In this document: positions 1 through 6,994 of the stretch, in pieces
Numbering within the stretch: position 1 is the stretch's first letter
Layout: each line of letters opens with the position of its first letter
Origin: Bacteroidales bacterium
Lineage (GTDB): Bacteria; Bacteroidota; Bacteroidia; Bacteroidales; UBA932
Reading direction: 5' to 3'
NCBI GenBank assembly: GCA_017615435.1
Contig: JAGAAF010000002.1
Location: 1-17,041 of the forward strand
DNA length: 17,041 nucleotides
Program-made: the position numbers and the translations under genes
Notes under the pieces: model-generated
Seen by the model: only the letters and a program-made list of their open reading frames with translations
Databases searched by the model: none
What the model was told of the DNA's origin: nothing

Positions 1-519
1 AGACACACCGTGCAGAACGGTGAAGTTGTCCTTGAAGATGCTGTGCGCCACATCGGCCCACTGCTCCACGTCGTAGCGGTCGAACCAGCCCATCTGGCAG
101 TGGTCGCCCTCGGAATATCCGTGATACTGCAGATCCGGGAAGAGAACGTTATAGTTCAGATCATCGCGGTACATACGCACGAGATAAAGGAATACGAAGT
201 GGTTGTCGCCGTAGCCGTGGACCACGATGGCGGTGCCGTTGGCTGTGGCGGGATCCTTCGCGGGTGCGTAGCAGGCATAGATCATATTGCCGTTATAACT
301 GCGGACGATGGTGTCCTTCATAATGCCGGCATCCATCAGGCTGTCGAACCAAGCTGTCGAACCGGGAAGCAGCGAGTCTGCTTTGTGCCTTGTACGCGCG
401 ATCTCACCGGGATCAGAGCCGTGAGGATTGAACTCAAGTGCATAACCGCTCATAAATTTTCCGCCGTAGCAGGATGCGGCGCACAGAGCGATTGCGATAA
501 AGAAAAGAATGCGTTTCAT
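1..519 (-). CDS. Alpha/beta hydrolase lipoprotein, N-terminal part (cut by window edge)
   Basis: The minus-strand frame is open from the ATG at 519 to the window edge (173 codons, no stop), so the C-terminal part lies outside. The N-terminus is a lipoprotein signal: hydrophobic stretch at residues 4-16, then A-A-S-C with the lipidated Cys at 17. After a linker, residues 95-106 read TAIVVHGYGDNH, the strand and oxyanion-type HG motif of alpha/beta hydrolases. FPDLQYHGYSEGDH at 127-140 matches the next strand and loop of the YqkD/dienelactone-hydrolase-like group. The nucleophile elbow (GxSxG) and the rest of the catalytic triad should lie beyond the edge and cannot be verified. It follows the FNT-family gene by 41 nt in the same direction. 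Substrate unknown; an envelope-anchored serine hydrolase is inferred. Confidence 0.85.
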   Translation of the reverse strand, partial: MKRILFFIAIALCAASCYGGKFMSGYALEFNPHGSDPGEIARTRHKADSLLPGSTAWFDSLMDAGIMKDTIVRSYNGNMIYACYAPAKDPATANGTAIVVHGYGDNHFVFLYLVRMYRDDLNYNVLFPDLQYHGYSEGDHCQMGWFDRYDVEQWADVAHSIFKDNFTVLHGVS

Positions 520-547
520 ATTGGTTGTTAGTATTGTTTCGTGAACA

Positions 548-573
548 CAAATATACGAAATTATGCAGGCAAA
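548..573 (-). promoter_or_regulatory. Possible Bacteroides-type promoter for the alpha/beta hydrolase
   Basis: On the minus strand TATATTTG (548-555) is a perfect match to the Bacteroidetes -7 element TAnnTTTG, and a TTTG lies at 570-573. The spacer is only 14 nt instead of the usual 19-21, so the upstream box may be coincidental. The TTTG falls inside the end of the FNT gene. The start codon at 519 would be about 20 nt downstream of the predicted transcription start. Confidence 0.3.
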
Positions 574-1127
574 ACTAAGCGCCTGACGTTGCATCCGACG
601 TAGTTGCCCAGAACGATGATGGGGTAGTACCAGAGGATATCAGGACTCCATTTCCACGCAGCGACGAGGTACACCACGTCAGCGATGCTGTGGTAGAAGC
701 CGCAGAGGATGAAGAGCGGCACGCCGAACAGCACCGGGAGTATGGATTTGGTCGTGCGGTAGAGCCACACGGCGATGTCGATGATGAGCCCGCAGCCGAT
801 TGCGCGAAGGAACGCCCGCCAGGGGCCTACGGCGAACCTGCCTGCTACCACTGCCTCCGCCGATGCCTTCGGAGCGCCGCCGATGCTGAGCACCAGAAGT
901 CCGATGAGCACGCAGCCGAGCGCGTTGAACAGCCATATCCACGTAAGGGCCTTGATGTCCGTCATCACGCCCGCGCGACCAGTATATAAAGGCGTGCCCG
1001 AAAGCACCACGCCTATGAGGCCGAAGGCGAATATAACTGCGCCGGGAATGCCTCCCAGGGCCAGGAAACCGTAAGCGCCGAGTCCGATGAGGATACCGGC
1101 AAATAAAGATCTTCTATTTTCTTCCAT
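561..1127 (-). CDS. Formate/nitrite transporter (FNT) family protein, short form
   Basis: A 188-aa polytopic membrane protein with about six hydrophobic segments (roughly residues 7-25, 27-45, 58-80, 103-122, 126-148, 163-180). The end, with GFYHSIADVVYLVAAW and YYPIIVLGNYVGCNVRR, resembles the last helices of FocA/NirC-type channels, which export or import small monovalent anions such as formate or nitrite. It is shorter than classical FocA (about 280 aa), as in other annotated Bacteroidota members. The start at 1127 is chosen because the longer open frame to 1385 runs into the upstream barrel gene and encodes charged, non-membrane sequence. It lies 32 nt after the barrel gene's stop, with a hairpin between them. 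Substrate not determined. Confidence 0.75.
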   Translation of the reverse strand: MEENRRSLFAGILIGLGAYGFLALGGIPGAVIFAFGLIGVVLSGTPLYTGRAGVMTDIKALTWIWLFNALGCVLIGLLVLSIGGAPKASAEAVVAGRFAVGPWRAFLRAIGCGLIIDIAVWLYRTTKSILPVLFGVPLFILCGFYHSIADVVYLVAAWKWSPDILWYYPIIVLGNYVGCNVRRLVLPA

Positions 1128-1128
1128 A

Positions 1129-1153
1129 GGGGCAAATATAATAAATTTGCCCC
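1129..1153 (-). promoter_or_regulatory. Perfect 9-bp inverted repeat just before the FNT start codon
   Basis: GGGGCAAAT and ATTTGCCCC flank a 7-nt AT loop and fill most of the 32-nt gap between the barrel gene's stop (1160) and the FNT start (1127). There is no T-tract, so a classical terminator is unlikely. The right arm also contains TATATTTG, which looks like a -7 box but sits only about 5 nt before the ATG and has no TTTG partner 19-21 nt upstream. An RNA hairpin affecting translation or 3'-end stability, or an operator, are alternatives. Confidence 0.4.
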
Positions 1154-1159
1154 GGATTT

Positions 1160-3637
1160 CTACATTCCTGTTGCGCTCGTGGCTGAGGAGGCTGCGTTGC
1201 CGCTGCTCTTCTGGAGCACGTCGTCGTTCTCGATGGAGCGCTTTGCCTTCTTCACGCTGATGTTCTTGGACGTTCCGAAGTTGTAGCTGAGAGTGATTCC
1301 GGCCCTGGCGAGGGGATACTTCGAGGAAGTGCTGGAGATGTAGTCCGATCCTTTCTGGTACATTCCGATCTTGAGGGCTCCGCACTTTTCGAATCCTGTG
1401 ACCGCATTGAGGGTCACGGAGATCTTGTCGTCGAGGAAGGTCTTAGTCAGGCTGGCCATCACTGCGCTGAACCCCGTGGTATGACCGTCAAGCTGGAGAT
1501 TGCGGGAGCGGTGCATATAGTTGAGGCTGGCGCGCAGATCCCAGGGGAGAGTGTGCTGGAGTCCAGACATTGCGCTGAACTCCACTCCGCTGTTGCTGAG
1601 TCCCTTTGCCTTGCTGTCAAGCATTATGTAGTCGCAACCGAGGTTGGAGTAAAGCCTCGTTTTCTGGCCGAGATTGAGGTTCACGAAGGCGCTGAGGCCG
1701 GTATCCTGCCTGCGCGCGATGTTGCCGTAGGTGCTGTTGAGAACTCCGTCGGAATCGAAGAAACTGTATTGGTTGATATTATTGTTGCAGAAGGAATAGC
1801 GTCCGGTGAGGTTGACCATCACCACGGGAGAATAGTAGTTCCACACCAGGCCGATGTTGTGCGCTTTCTCGGTCTTGAGGTCCACGTTACCGTAGGAGAT
1901 GGAATAGGGGTTGATACGGTCCACGTAAGGGTTGAGGTAGCTGATGCCCGGGCGGCTGATGCGCAGGTTGTACGACAGGCCTATGTTGGAGAGTTCGCTG
2001 AAGTTGTACTGCACGCTTGCGGACGGGACCAGGTTGCCGTAGTCAAGATCGAAGTCGCTGCCGTTGCCGGTAAGGTACTTCACCTGCTGGAAGGTGTGCT
2101 CGTAGCGCAGTCCGGCCTTGGCACCCCACTTCTCTTTCGAGAGGGTGTATTCGCCATAGGCGCCGAGTATGCTGCTGAGATGCCTGAACTGCACGGTGTT
2201 GGCATTGTCCAGGGTCCAGTCTCCTCCTTGAAGGGCATAGTAGTACGAGTCGGAAGTGTTTGCGCGCGAGATGAATTTCGCGCCGGTGGAAAAGCTGCCG
2301 TCCTTGCCCCACGGGGTAGTGTAGTCCAGCTGGGCAGTCTGCTCGAGCATACGCTCTTCGTTGTCCGAGTGGCGGTCGGTGTCGTGGCCGTTGTAATAGG
2401 AGTAGTTGTCGTTGATCGTTGGAGTGGACGAGAGGAGGTATGATGCGGTGAGGGTGCGGCCTTCCACGTTCGCGAACGAACGCTGGTAGTCGAGGCCCGT
2501 CCTGAGCGCGGTGCGCCTGTAGTCCACATCGATATCGGCGTTGTAGGAGAAGACCTGCCCGGCGGAGGGCGTGGTCATAGTGCAGACGAAGTTCTCGATT
2601 TCGCTGGCGGCGAACGAAGTCAGGTCGAGGGTGGCGGTCAGCAGGCGGAGTGTGTCGATTTCGTAGCTGGCGGACAGGTCGGAGAAGATGCCAGGGTTGG
2701 TTTCGTTGAGCGTCCCGCTATAGGTAAGGTCGGATGCGACGTTGCCGGAGGCATCGAGGTTCTGCAGATCGTAGTCGATCCAGAGGCCATTCACTTTCTC
2801 GCGGAATAAGTTGACGTTGCCGCTGACGGAAAACTTGCCTTTCTGGCCGGTGAAAAAGACTCCTGCGCCCAGGGATCCCTTAGAGTCGGCCTCAAGTTCG
2901 ACACTGCCATTGTAGCCGTCCGCTATCGCTTTCTGCCCCAGGGATTTGTCGGTAATGAGGTTAAGTACGCCTCCAACTCCTTCGGCGTCGTATTTGGCCC
3001 CGGGATTGGTGATGACTTCCGCGCTCTTGAAAGTGCTCGCGGGCATCATCTTGAAGATCTTCGAAGGATTGGAAGATAGCATCTGGTTGGGCTTACCGTC
3101 CACATACACCTTAAAGGATGAGCTGCCGTTCACGGTGATGTTGTCCTGTGCGTCCACGGTGACCATCGGCACCTTGCGGAGCATATCGAGCATAGTCATC
3201 GATTTGCTGTCCACGTCGTCCTCGATGTTGTAGGTCATCTTGTCTACTTCCATCTTTACGAGGGGGCGTAATGCCGTCACGCTGGCTTCTTTCAGGAGCT
3301 GCTCGTCGTCTTCCATCGTGAGCTCGCCGAAATCGATGGGCTCGCCTGCGGCAGTGAAGGGGAGTTCGAGATCCTTTTTGCCGAGGGTGGAGAATGTTAT
3401 TGTGTATTCGCCGTTGTTGGCGATGGTCTCGGTGAAGAAGCCGTTCTCGTCGGTGATGGTCATCTTCAACGGCTTCGTGTCTCCCGCGTATATAGAATAG
3501 GTGACGTACGGTTCACCTTCGCCCGTCGCGGCATCCAGAACGCGTCCCGTAATCGTCGTCTGAGCATACGCAGCGAGTGTTGCCGCCGCCATAAACACTA
3601 CCAACAGAAAGAACTTTTTGCCCATAACCTTTATCAT
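1160..3637 (-). CDS. Outer-membrane beta-barrel family protein (TonB-receptor-like)
   Basis: The 825-aa protein begins with a signal peptide (residues about 7-25, cleavage near AYA-Q). A carboxypeptidase-regulatory-like beta-sandwich follows (about 27-110, TTITGRVLDAATGEGEPYV). Next is a plug-like region (about 115-232) containing LDMLRKVPMVTVD, VYVDGKP and NPGAKYDAEGVGGVLNLIT, the hallmarks of the outer membrane beta-barrel (OMP_b-brl_3) group, and then alternating beta strands to about residue 780. The C-terminus is a polar Ser/Ala/Lys-rich tail. Length fits the family (about 750-900 aa). These proteins sit in the outer membrane; many members have no known substrate, and I see no SusD partner here. 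An alternative start is the second Met (ATG ending at 3625). A Bacteroides-type promoter lies upstream. Confidence 0.92.
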   Translation of the reverse strand: MIKVMGKKFFLLVVFMAAATLAAYAQTTITGRVLDAATGEGEPYVTYSIYAGDTKPLKMTITDENGFFTETIANNGEYTITFSTLGKKDLELPFTAAGEPIDFGELTMEDDEQLLKEASVTALRPLVKMEVDKMTYNIEDDVDSKSMTMLDMLRKVPMVTVDAQDNITVNGSSSFKVYVDGKPNQMLSSNPSKIFKMMPASTFKSAEVITNPGAKYDAEGVGGVLNLITDKSLGQKAIADGYNGSVELEADSKGSLGAGVFFTGQKGKFSVSGNVNLFREKVNGLWIDYDLQNLDASGNVASDLTYSGTLNETNPGIFSDLSASYEIDTLRLLTATLDLTSFAASEIENFVCTMTTPSAGQVFSYNADIDVDYRRTALRTGLDYQRSFANVEGRTLTASYLLSSTPTINDNYSYYNGHDTDRHSDNEERMLEQTAQLDYTTPWGKDGSFSTGAKFISRANTSDSYYYALQGGDWTLDNANTVQFRHLSSILGAYGEYTLSKEKWGAKAGLRYEHTFQQVKYLTGNGSDFDLDYGNLVPSASVQYNFSELSNIGLSYNLRISRPGISYLNPYVDRINPYSISYGNVDLKTEKAHNIGLVWNYYSPVVMVNLTGRYSFCNNNINQYSFFDSDGVLNSTYGNIARRQDTGLSAFVNLNLGQKTRLYSNLGCDYIMLDSKAKGLSNSGVEFSAMSGLQHTLPWDLRASLNYMHRSRNLQLDGHTTGFSAVMASLTKTFLDDKISVTLNAVTGFEKCGALKIGMYQKGSDYISSTSSKYPLARAGITLSYNFGTSKNISVKKAKRSIENDDVLQKSSGNAASSATSATGM

Positions 3638-3669
3638 CTTTTTGCGTGTATTACTTTAATAGTACACTG

Positions 3670-3700
3670 CAAAGGTAAGGCAATTTTTCGAATGTGCAAC
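3670..3700 (-). promoter_or_regulatory. Bacteroides-type promoter for the beta-barrel gene
   Basis: On the minus strand the -7 element TACCTTTG (3670-3677) matches TAnnTTTG exactly. A GTTG at 3697-3700 is one base off the -33 TTTG, with the canonical 19-nt spacer. This predicts initiation near 3662 and a leader of about 25 nt. The spacer region and both boxes lie in the 90-nt gap between the barrel gene and the preceding exported protein, so the barrel gene need not depend on the upstream operon. Confidence 0.65.
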
Positions 3701-3727
3701 ACTTTTTCGAAAATAATTGCAAAAAGT

Positions 3728-4579
3728 TTACCAGCGGTAGGCGAGACCGAGGCGGAGTTGGGTGAAGGGCCAATCTTTCAGACCGTGCTGGAGGAAGACG
3801 AAGGGTTCGTAGGATCCGAAGCGGTAGGAGAGGCGGGATTTGAGGGTTTGGGGGGAGTCGCCGTGGCGTTCCCATCCGGTGTAGCCGGCCCATTCGGCGG
3901 AGGCGCGGAGGTCGCCGAGGGTGAGGAAGGCGCCGAGACCGTACTGGACGGCGTCGTTCTGGCGGCCGTTGTCGGTCTGCCAGCAGAGGAAGCCGGTCGT
4001 GGCGGCTAGGCGCACGGGGCCGAAGCTCTTTCCGGCGGTGAGGTCGAAGAAGTAACCGGGTGCGTCGTAGTAACGGGCATAGCCATAGTTATTGCCACTG
4101 GCGGTCTTGAGGACGGAGCGGAGAAGAACGGAGGGCTTCAGGTCGCCTTCGCTAACCAGCTGTATATCAAGGGAAACGTATACGTCTCCGCTGTCGTGGC
4201 CGGGATCTTTCGAGCGGTCGGAGAGGATGTGGCGCGCCGCGTCCACCGTGGCGTCGGTCTGCCAGAATTCAACTATCGGCATCCACACGGTCAGCGCGGC
4301 GCGCTCACTCCATAGTGGAAGATGAATCCGTATGAATGCGTCGTAAGTCAGGTCCTTGCCGTCCGCGAGATGGCCCTGGAAATAATCGCCCGCGAGTTCC
4401 ACGGTGCAGGCGGTACCCAGCTGCCCGTCGTTCATCTCCGGCACGGGAAAAGCGTTTGGCCCGAACCAGAGGGGCGCGATTTCGGTCTTCGTGCCCAGGT
4501 TAGGAGCCACGACGGGAGTGCCCGCGAAAGCAAATATGGTGATTGCTGAAAGTGCAATTGATGAAAGAAGACGTTTCAT
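3728..4579 (-). CDS. Exported conserved hypothetical, probable outer-membrane beta-barrel
   Basis: The 283-aa product has a signal peptide (residues 1-19, ending FAFAG or just after). The rest is rich in alternating hydrophobic and aromatic strand-like segments (YDAFIRIHLPLW, VYVSLDIQLV, SVLLRSVLKTA, FFDLTAGKSF, SRLSYRFGSYEPFVFLQHGL), and the chain ends LRLGLAYRW with a terminal aromatic residue, as in outer-membrane barrel proteins. I do not recognise the family. It starts 16 nt after the metallophosphoesterase stop, so the two are probably co-transcribed. The barrel assignment is inferred from pattern only; function unknown. Confidence 0.75.
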   Translation of the reverse strand: MKRLLSSIALSAITIFAFAGTPVVAPNLGTKTEIAPLWFGPNAFPVPEMNDGQLGTACTVELAGDYFQGHLADGKDLTYDAFIRIHLPLWSERAALTVWMPIVEFWQTDATVDAARHILSDRSKDPGHDSGDVYVSLDIQLVSEGDLKPSVLLRSVLKTASGNNYGYARYYDAPGYFFDLTAGKSFGPVRLAATTGFLCWQTDNGRQNDAVQYGLGAFLTLGDLRASAEWAGYTGWERHGDSPQTLKSRLSYRFGSYEPFVFLQHGLKDWPFTQLRLGLAYRW

Positions 4580-4595
4580 ACCGACAAAGATAATA

Positions 4596-5519
4596 CTAGA
4601 AACTGACTTGCTGAACTATCTTGCCGTTGCCTTCGCGAATCCAGGTGTCGAGGTGACCGTCGGAATGAAGGAGAATGACGCGTGCGCCTTTAGGGAGATG
4701 GTTGTACTCGCCGTTGGATCCGGAGTAGCGGCCGTAGGCGAGAAGTACTCCCTCGTGGCTTACGACGTAGTCATTGTCGTGGTCGTGGCCGCAGAAGGTC
4801 GCGACAAAGCCGGTCTCTTTCATTGCGTCGAACATACCCGGGTTATACTTTCCGCAGCAGACGGGCTCCCCGAAAGTCCCGATATGGCCGGTGGTGTCCG
4901 CGTACTCCGGGAAGGGGATGTGGAAGAAGGCGAGGGAGGGCGCGTCCGGGTGCTTGCCGGCGGTTTCACGCACCCACTCGACCTGCTCGGGCTCGAACCA
5001 GGCGTAGCTGAAGTTGGAGTAATCGACGGGGTCGGTGGAGTAGGCGTGGGAGTCGAGGAAGAACAGGTAGGCAGCGTCTCCTACAGGTATCTCCATATCG
5101 GCTAGCGTTCCCGAGGGGGCGAGGGTGTTGAGGGTGTGGCGGCTGCGGACGATGAGGGAGGCGAGTTCTGCGCGGGTACGGCCGTGCTCGTGGTCGTGGT
5201 TGCCGTAGACGATGACCCACGGACGTTTGTACGAGTCGAGACGGTCGATTATGGGCTGCATTATGCTGTCGGCGGGAGTGGAGTAGACGAGATCGCCCGT
5301 GACCGTGATGAGGTCGGGATCCTCCCAACGGACGAGGCTGTCCATACGCGCGAAGACGTCCGCGACTTGCTCGGGTCGGAAAAGCTGGAGATGGAGGTCG
5401 GTCAGCTGAAGGATTTTGAAGGTGCCGTCCGGGCGGAAGGTGAGTTTTTGCTCCGTGCGGTTGCATCCGACGGACAGAAAAGTCAAGAGGGTGGTGACTA
5501 TTAATGCGGCATTTTTCAT
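4596..5519 (-). CDS. Metallophosphoesterase lipoprotein
   Basis: A 307-aa calcineurin-like phosphoesterase. The N-terminus is a lipoprotein signal with S-V-G-C (Cys 19). All dinuclear-metal motifs are visible: D41-x-H43 (TDLHLQ), G-D at 75-76 (VTGDLVYS), GNHDH at 106-110, an H at 200 (FFHIPFPEY) and GHDHDND at 244-250. The order and spacing match the Icc/DCR2-type branch common in Bacteroidetes. Lipid anchoring implies action on a phosphoester in the periplasm or at the cell surface; the substrate cannot be read from sequence. It is the first gene of the leftward group and is divergent from ugd, sharing a 185-nt intergenic region. A weak -7-like TGATTTTG lies at 5533-5540 but has no good -33 partner. 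Confidence 0.92.
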   Translation of the reverse strand: MKNAALIVTTLLTFLSVGCNRTEQKLTFRPDGTFKILQLTDLHLQLFRPEQVADVFARMDSLVRWEDPDLITVTGDLVYSTPADSIMQPIIDRLDSYKRPWVIVYGNHDHEHGRTRAELASLIVRSRHTLNTLAPSGTLADMEIPVGDAAYLFFLDSHAYSTDPVDYSNFSYAWFEPEQVEWVRETAGKHPDAPSLAFFHIPFPEYADTTGHIGTFGEPVCCGKYNPGMFDAMKETGFVATFCGHDHDNDYVVSHEGVLLAYGRYSGSNGEYNHLPKGARVILLHSDGHLDTWIREGNGKIVQQVSF

Positions 5520-5547
5520 ACTGCGAATTTAACAAAATCATAAATGA

Positions 5548-5579
5548 TTTGTTAATGACGTTTAAAATTCGTAAATTTG
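5548..5579 (+). promoter_or_regulatory. Consensus Bacteroides promoter for the ugd operon
   Basis: TTTG at 5548-5551, a 20-nt spacer, then TAAATTTG at 5572-5579: an exact match to the Bacteroidetes primary-sigma consensus TTTG-N(19-21)-TAnnTTTG. Transcription should start near 5585, giving a leader of about 120 nt before the ugd start codon. Confidence 0.75.
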
Positions 5580-5584
5580 AAAGT

Positions 5585-5704
5585 CTTATTGCGGGGTATT
5601 ATTTCCGTGATTCGAACCTGCACCGTCAGACCTGTGACAGGCGGCAGCGAAGCTGTGTCCCGAGCTGGAACGGGGACTTTCAAGAACAACTAATTCAAAC
5701 CAAT
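5585..5704 (+). promoter_or_regulatory. Structured 5' leader of the ugd operon
   Basis: Between the predicted transcription start and the ugd ATG lies a GC-rich stretch (about 5615-5680) flanked by AT-rich DNA and able to form several hairpins. They include CCTG-TGA-CAGG, the overlapping alternative GTCA-GACCTG-TGAC, CAGC-GAA-GCTG, and GTCCCG paired with CGGGGAC (one bulge). The first two are mutually exclusive, which is what a switch or attenuator would need, but no named riboswitch is recognised. The opposite strand contains a tRNA T-loop-like string (GGTTCGAATC) without proper tRNA stems. Function is inferred only from structure and position. Confidence 0.35.
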
Positions 5705-6994
5705 ATGAGGAAATTCGACGACCTTAAAATCGCTGTGGCCGGTACAGGCTATGTGGGACTTTCAATCGCGACCCTTCTGTCGCAGAAGCACGAGGTGAAG
5801 GCTGTGGACGTGATACCCGAAAAGGTCGAAAAGATCAATAACAAGATTTCGCCCATCCAGGACGAGTACATCGAGAAGTATCTGGCGGAGAAGCCGCTGA
5901 AACTCGAGGCTACTCTGGACGGGCGAAGCGCGTATAAAGATGCTGATTTCGTCGTTATCGCCGCGCCGACCAACTACGACCCGAAGAAGAACTTCTTCGA
6001 CACGTCGCACGTGGAGGAGGTGATCGAACTGGTGCTCGAGGTGAACCCGAACGCGGTGATGGTGATTAAGTCGACCGTGCCCGTGGGTTACACCGCGAGC
6101 GTGCGCGAAAAATTCTCGTATCGCGAGAGGCTGGCGGACGGCAAAATGAAGGTCGTCGTACCGAACATCATCTTCGCGCCGGAGTTCCTACGCGAGAGCA
6201 AGGCGCTTTATGACAATCTGTATCCGTCACGTATTATCGTCGGCAACGACGATCCCGCGCTGGAAGATGCTGCCAAGGCCTTTGCGGCACTGATTGCGGA
6301 GGGCGCGATAAAGACGGACGTTCCCGTGCTGTTTATGGGCTCGACGGAGGCCGAGGCCGTGAAACTGTTCGCAAACACGTATCTCGCGCTGCGCGTGTCG
6401 TACTTCAATGAACTCGACACGTATGCGGAGATGAAGGGGCTGGATACGCAGGCGATAATCGAGGGCGTGTGCCTGGATCCGCGTATCGGCTCGCACTACA
6501 ATAATCCCAGCTTCGGCTATGGCGGGTACTGTCTGCCGAAGGATACGAAGCAGCTGCTCGCGAACTTCAACGACGTGCCCGAGAACCTGATTAAGGCTAT
6601 CGTAGACTCGAACAAGACGCGCAAGGACTTCATAGCGGACCGTGTTCTCGACAGAGCCGGCTATTACAGCTATACCGGAGTGAACTCGTATGAGGCTGCG
6701 GAGGAGAAGGAGGTCGTTATTGGAGTGTACCGCCTGACGATGAAATCGAATTCCGACAACTTCAGGCAGTCCGCAATCCAGGGCATAATGAAGCGCATCA
6801 AGGCCAAGGGCGCGAAGGTAATTATCTACGAGCCCACCCTGGAGGAGGGAACGACCTTCTTCGGAAGCAAGGTCGTCAACGACCTCGCCGCATTCAAGGC
6901 CCAGTCCGATGCGATCATTGCGAATAGATACGACTCGGTTCTGGACGACGTCCAGGACAAAGTATACACGAGAGATATTTTCAAACGAGACTAA
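5705..6994 (+). CDS. ugd: UDP-glucose 6-dehydrogenase
   Basis: The 429-aa protein oxidises UDP-glucose to UDP-glucuronate with two NAD+, feeding capsule, O-antigen or other glycan synthesis in the cytoplasm. Visible motifs are the Rossmann loop G13-T-G-Y-V-G, VIAAPTN at 84-90, KSTVPVG at 122-128, FAPEFLRE at 157-164, the K220[10 protein letters not shown] helix, and the catalytic cysteine C276 in [11 protein letters not shown] with D280. The sequence is collinear with the single-copy Ugd family (about 390-430 aa). The start at 5705 gives the canonical N-terminus; an open frame extends back to 5504 but crosses the promoter and the divergent gene's start. Its stop overlaps the next start (TAATG), implying coupling. 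UDP-N-acetylmannosamine dehydrogenase is less likely given the KDT/GYC pattern, but substrate is inferred. Confidence 0.93.
   Translation: MRKFDDLKIAVAGTGYVGLSIATLLSQKHEVKAVDVIPEKVEKINNKISPIQDEYIEKYLAEKPLKLEATLDGRSAYKDADFVVIAAPTNYDPKKNFFDTSHVEEVIELVLEVNPNAVMVIKSTVPVGYTASVREKFSYRERLADGKMKVVVPNIIFAPEFLRESKALYDNLYPSRIIVGNDDPALEDAAKAFAALIAEGAIKTDVPVLFMGSTEAEAVKLFANTYLALRVSYFNELDTYAEMKGLDTQAIIEGVCLDPRIGSHYNNPSFGYGGYCLPKDTKQLLANFNDVPENLIKAIVDSNKTRKDFIADRVLDRAGYYSYTGVNSYEAAEEKEVVIGVYRLTMKSNSDNFRQSAIQGIMKRIKAKGAKVIIYEPTLEEGTTFFGSKVVNDLAAFKAQSDAIIANRYDSVLDDVQDKVYTRDIFKRD

Noticed and set aside
1128..1385. N-terminal extension of the FNT-family gene
   Set aside because: The extra 86 residues are charged and Arg/Gln-rich and overlap the end of the barrel gene; the Met at 1127 immediately precedes the membrane segments.
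1481..2443. 320-codon plus-strand open frame within the barrel gene
   Set aside because: Shadow of the GC-rich minus-strand barrel gene; its Val/Ala/Gly/Glu-rich composition has no domain signature.
5600..5690. A tRNA gene on the minus strand
   Set aside because: The T-loop string GGTTCGAATC and an Asp-like anticodon loop are present, but T-stem, anticodon stem and acceptor stem do not pair.
5504..5704. Extension of ugd upstream to 5504
   Set aside because: It would cross the consensus promoter and the divergent lipoprotein's start; the canonical Ugd N-terminus begins at 5705.
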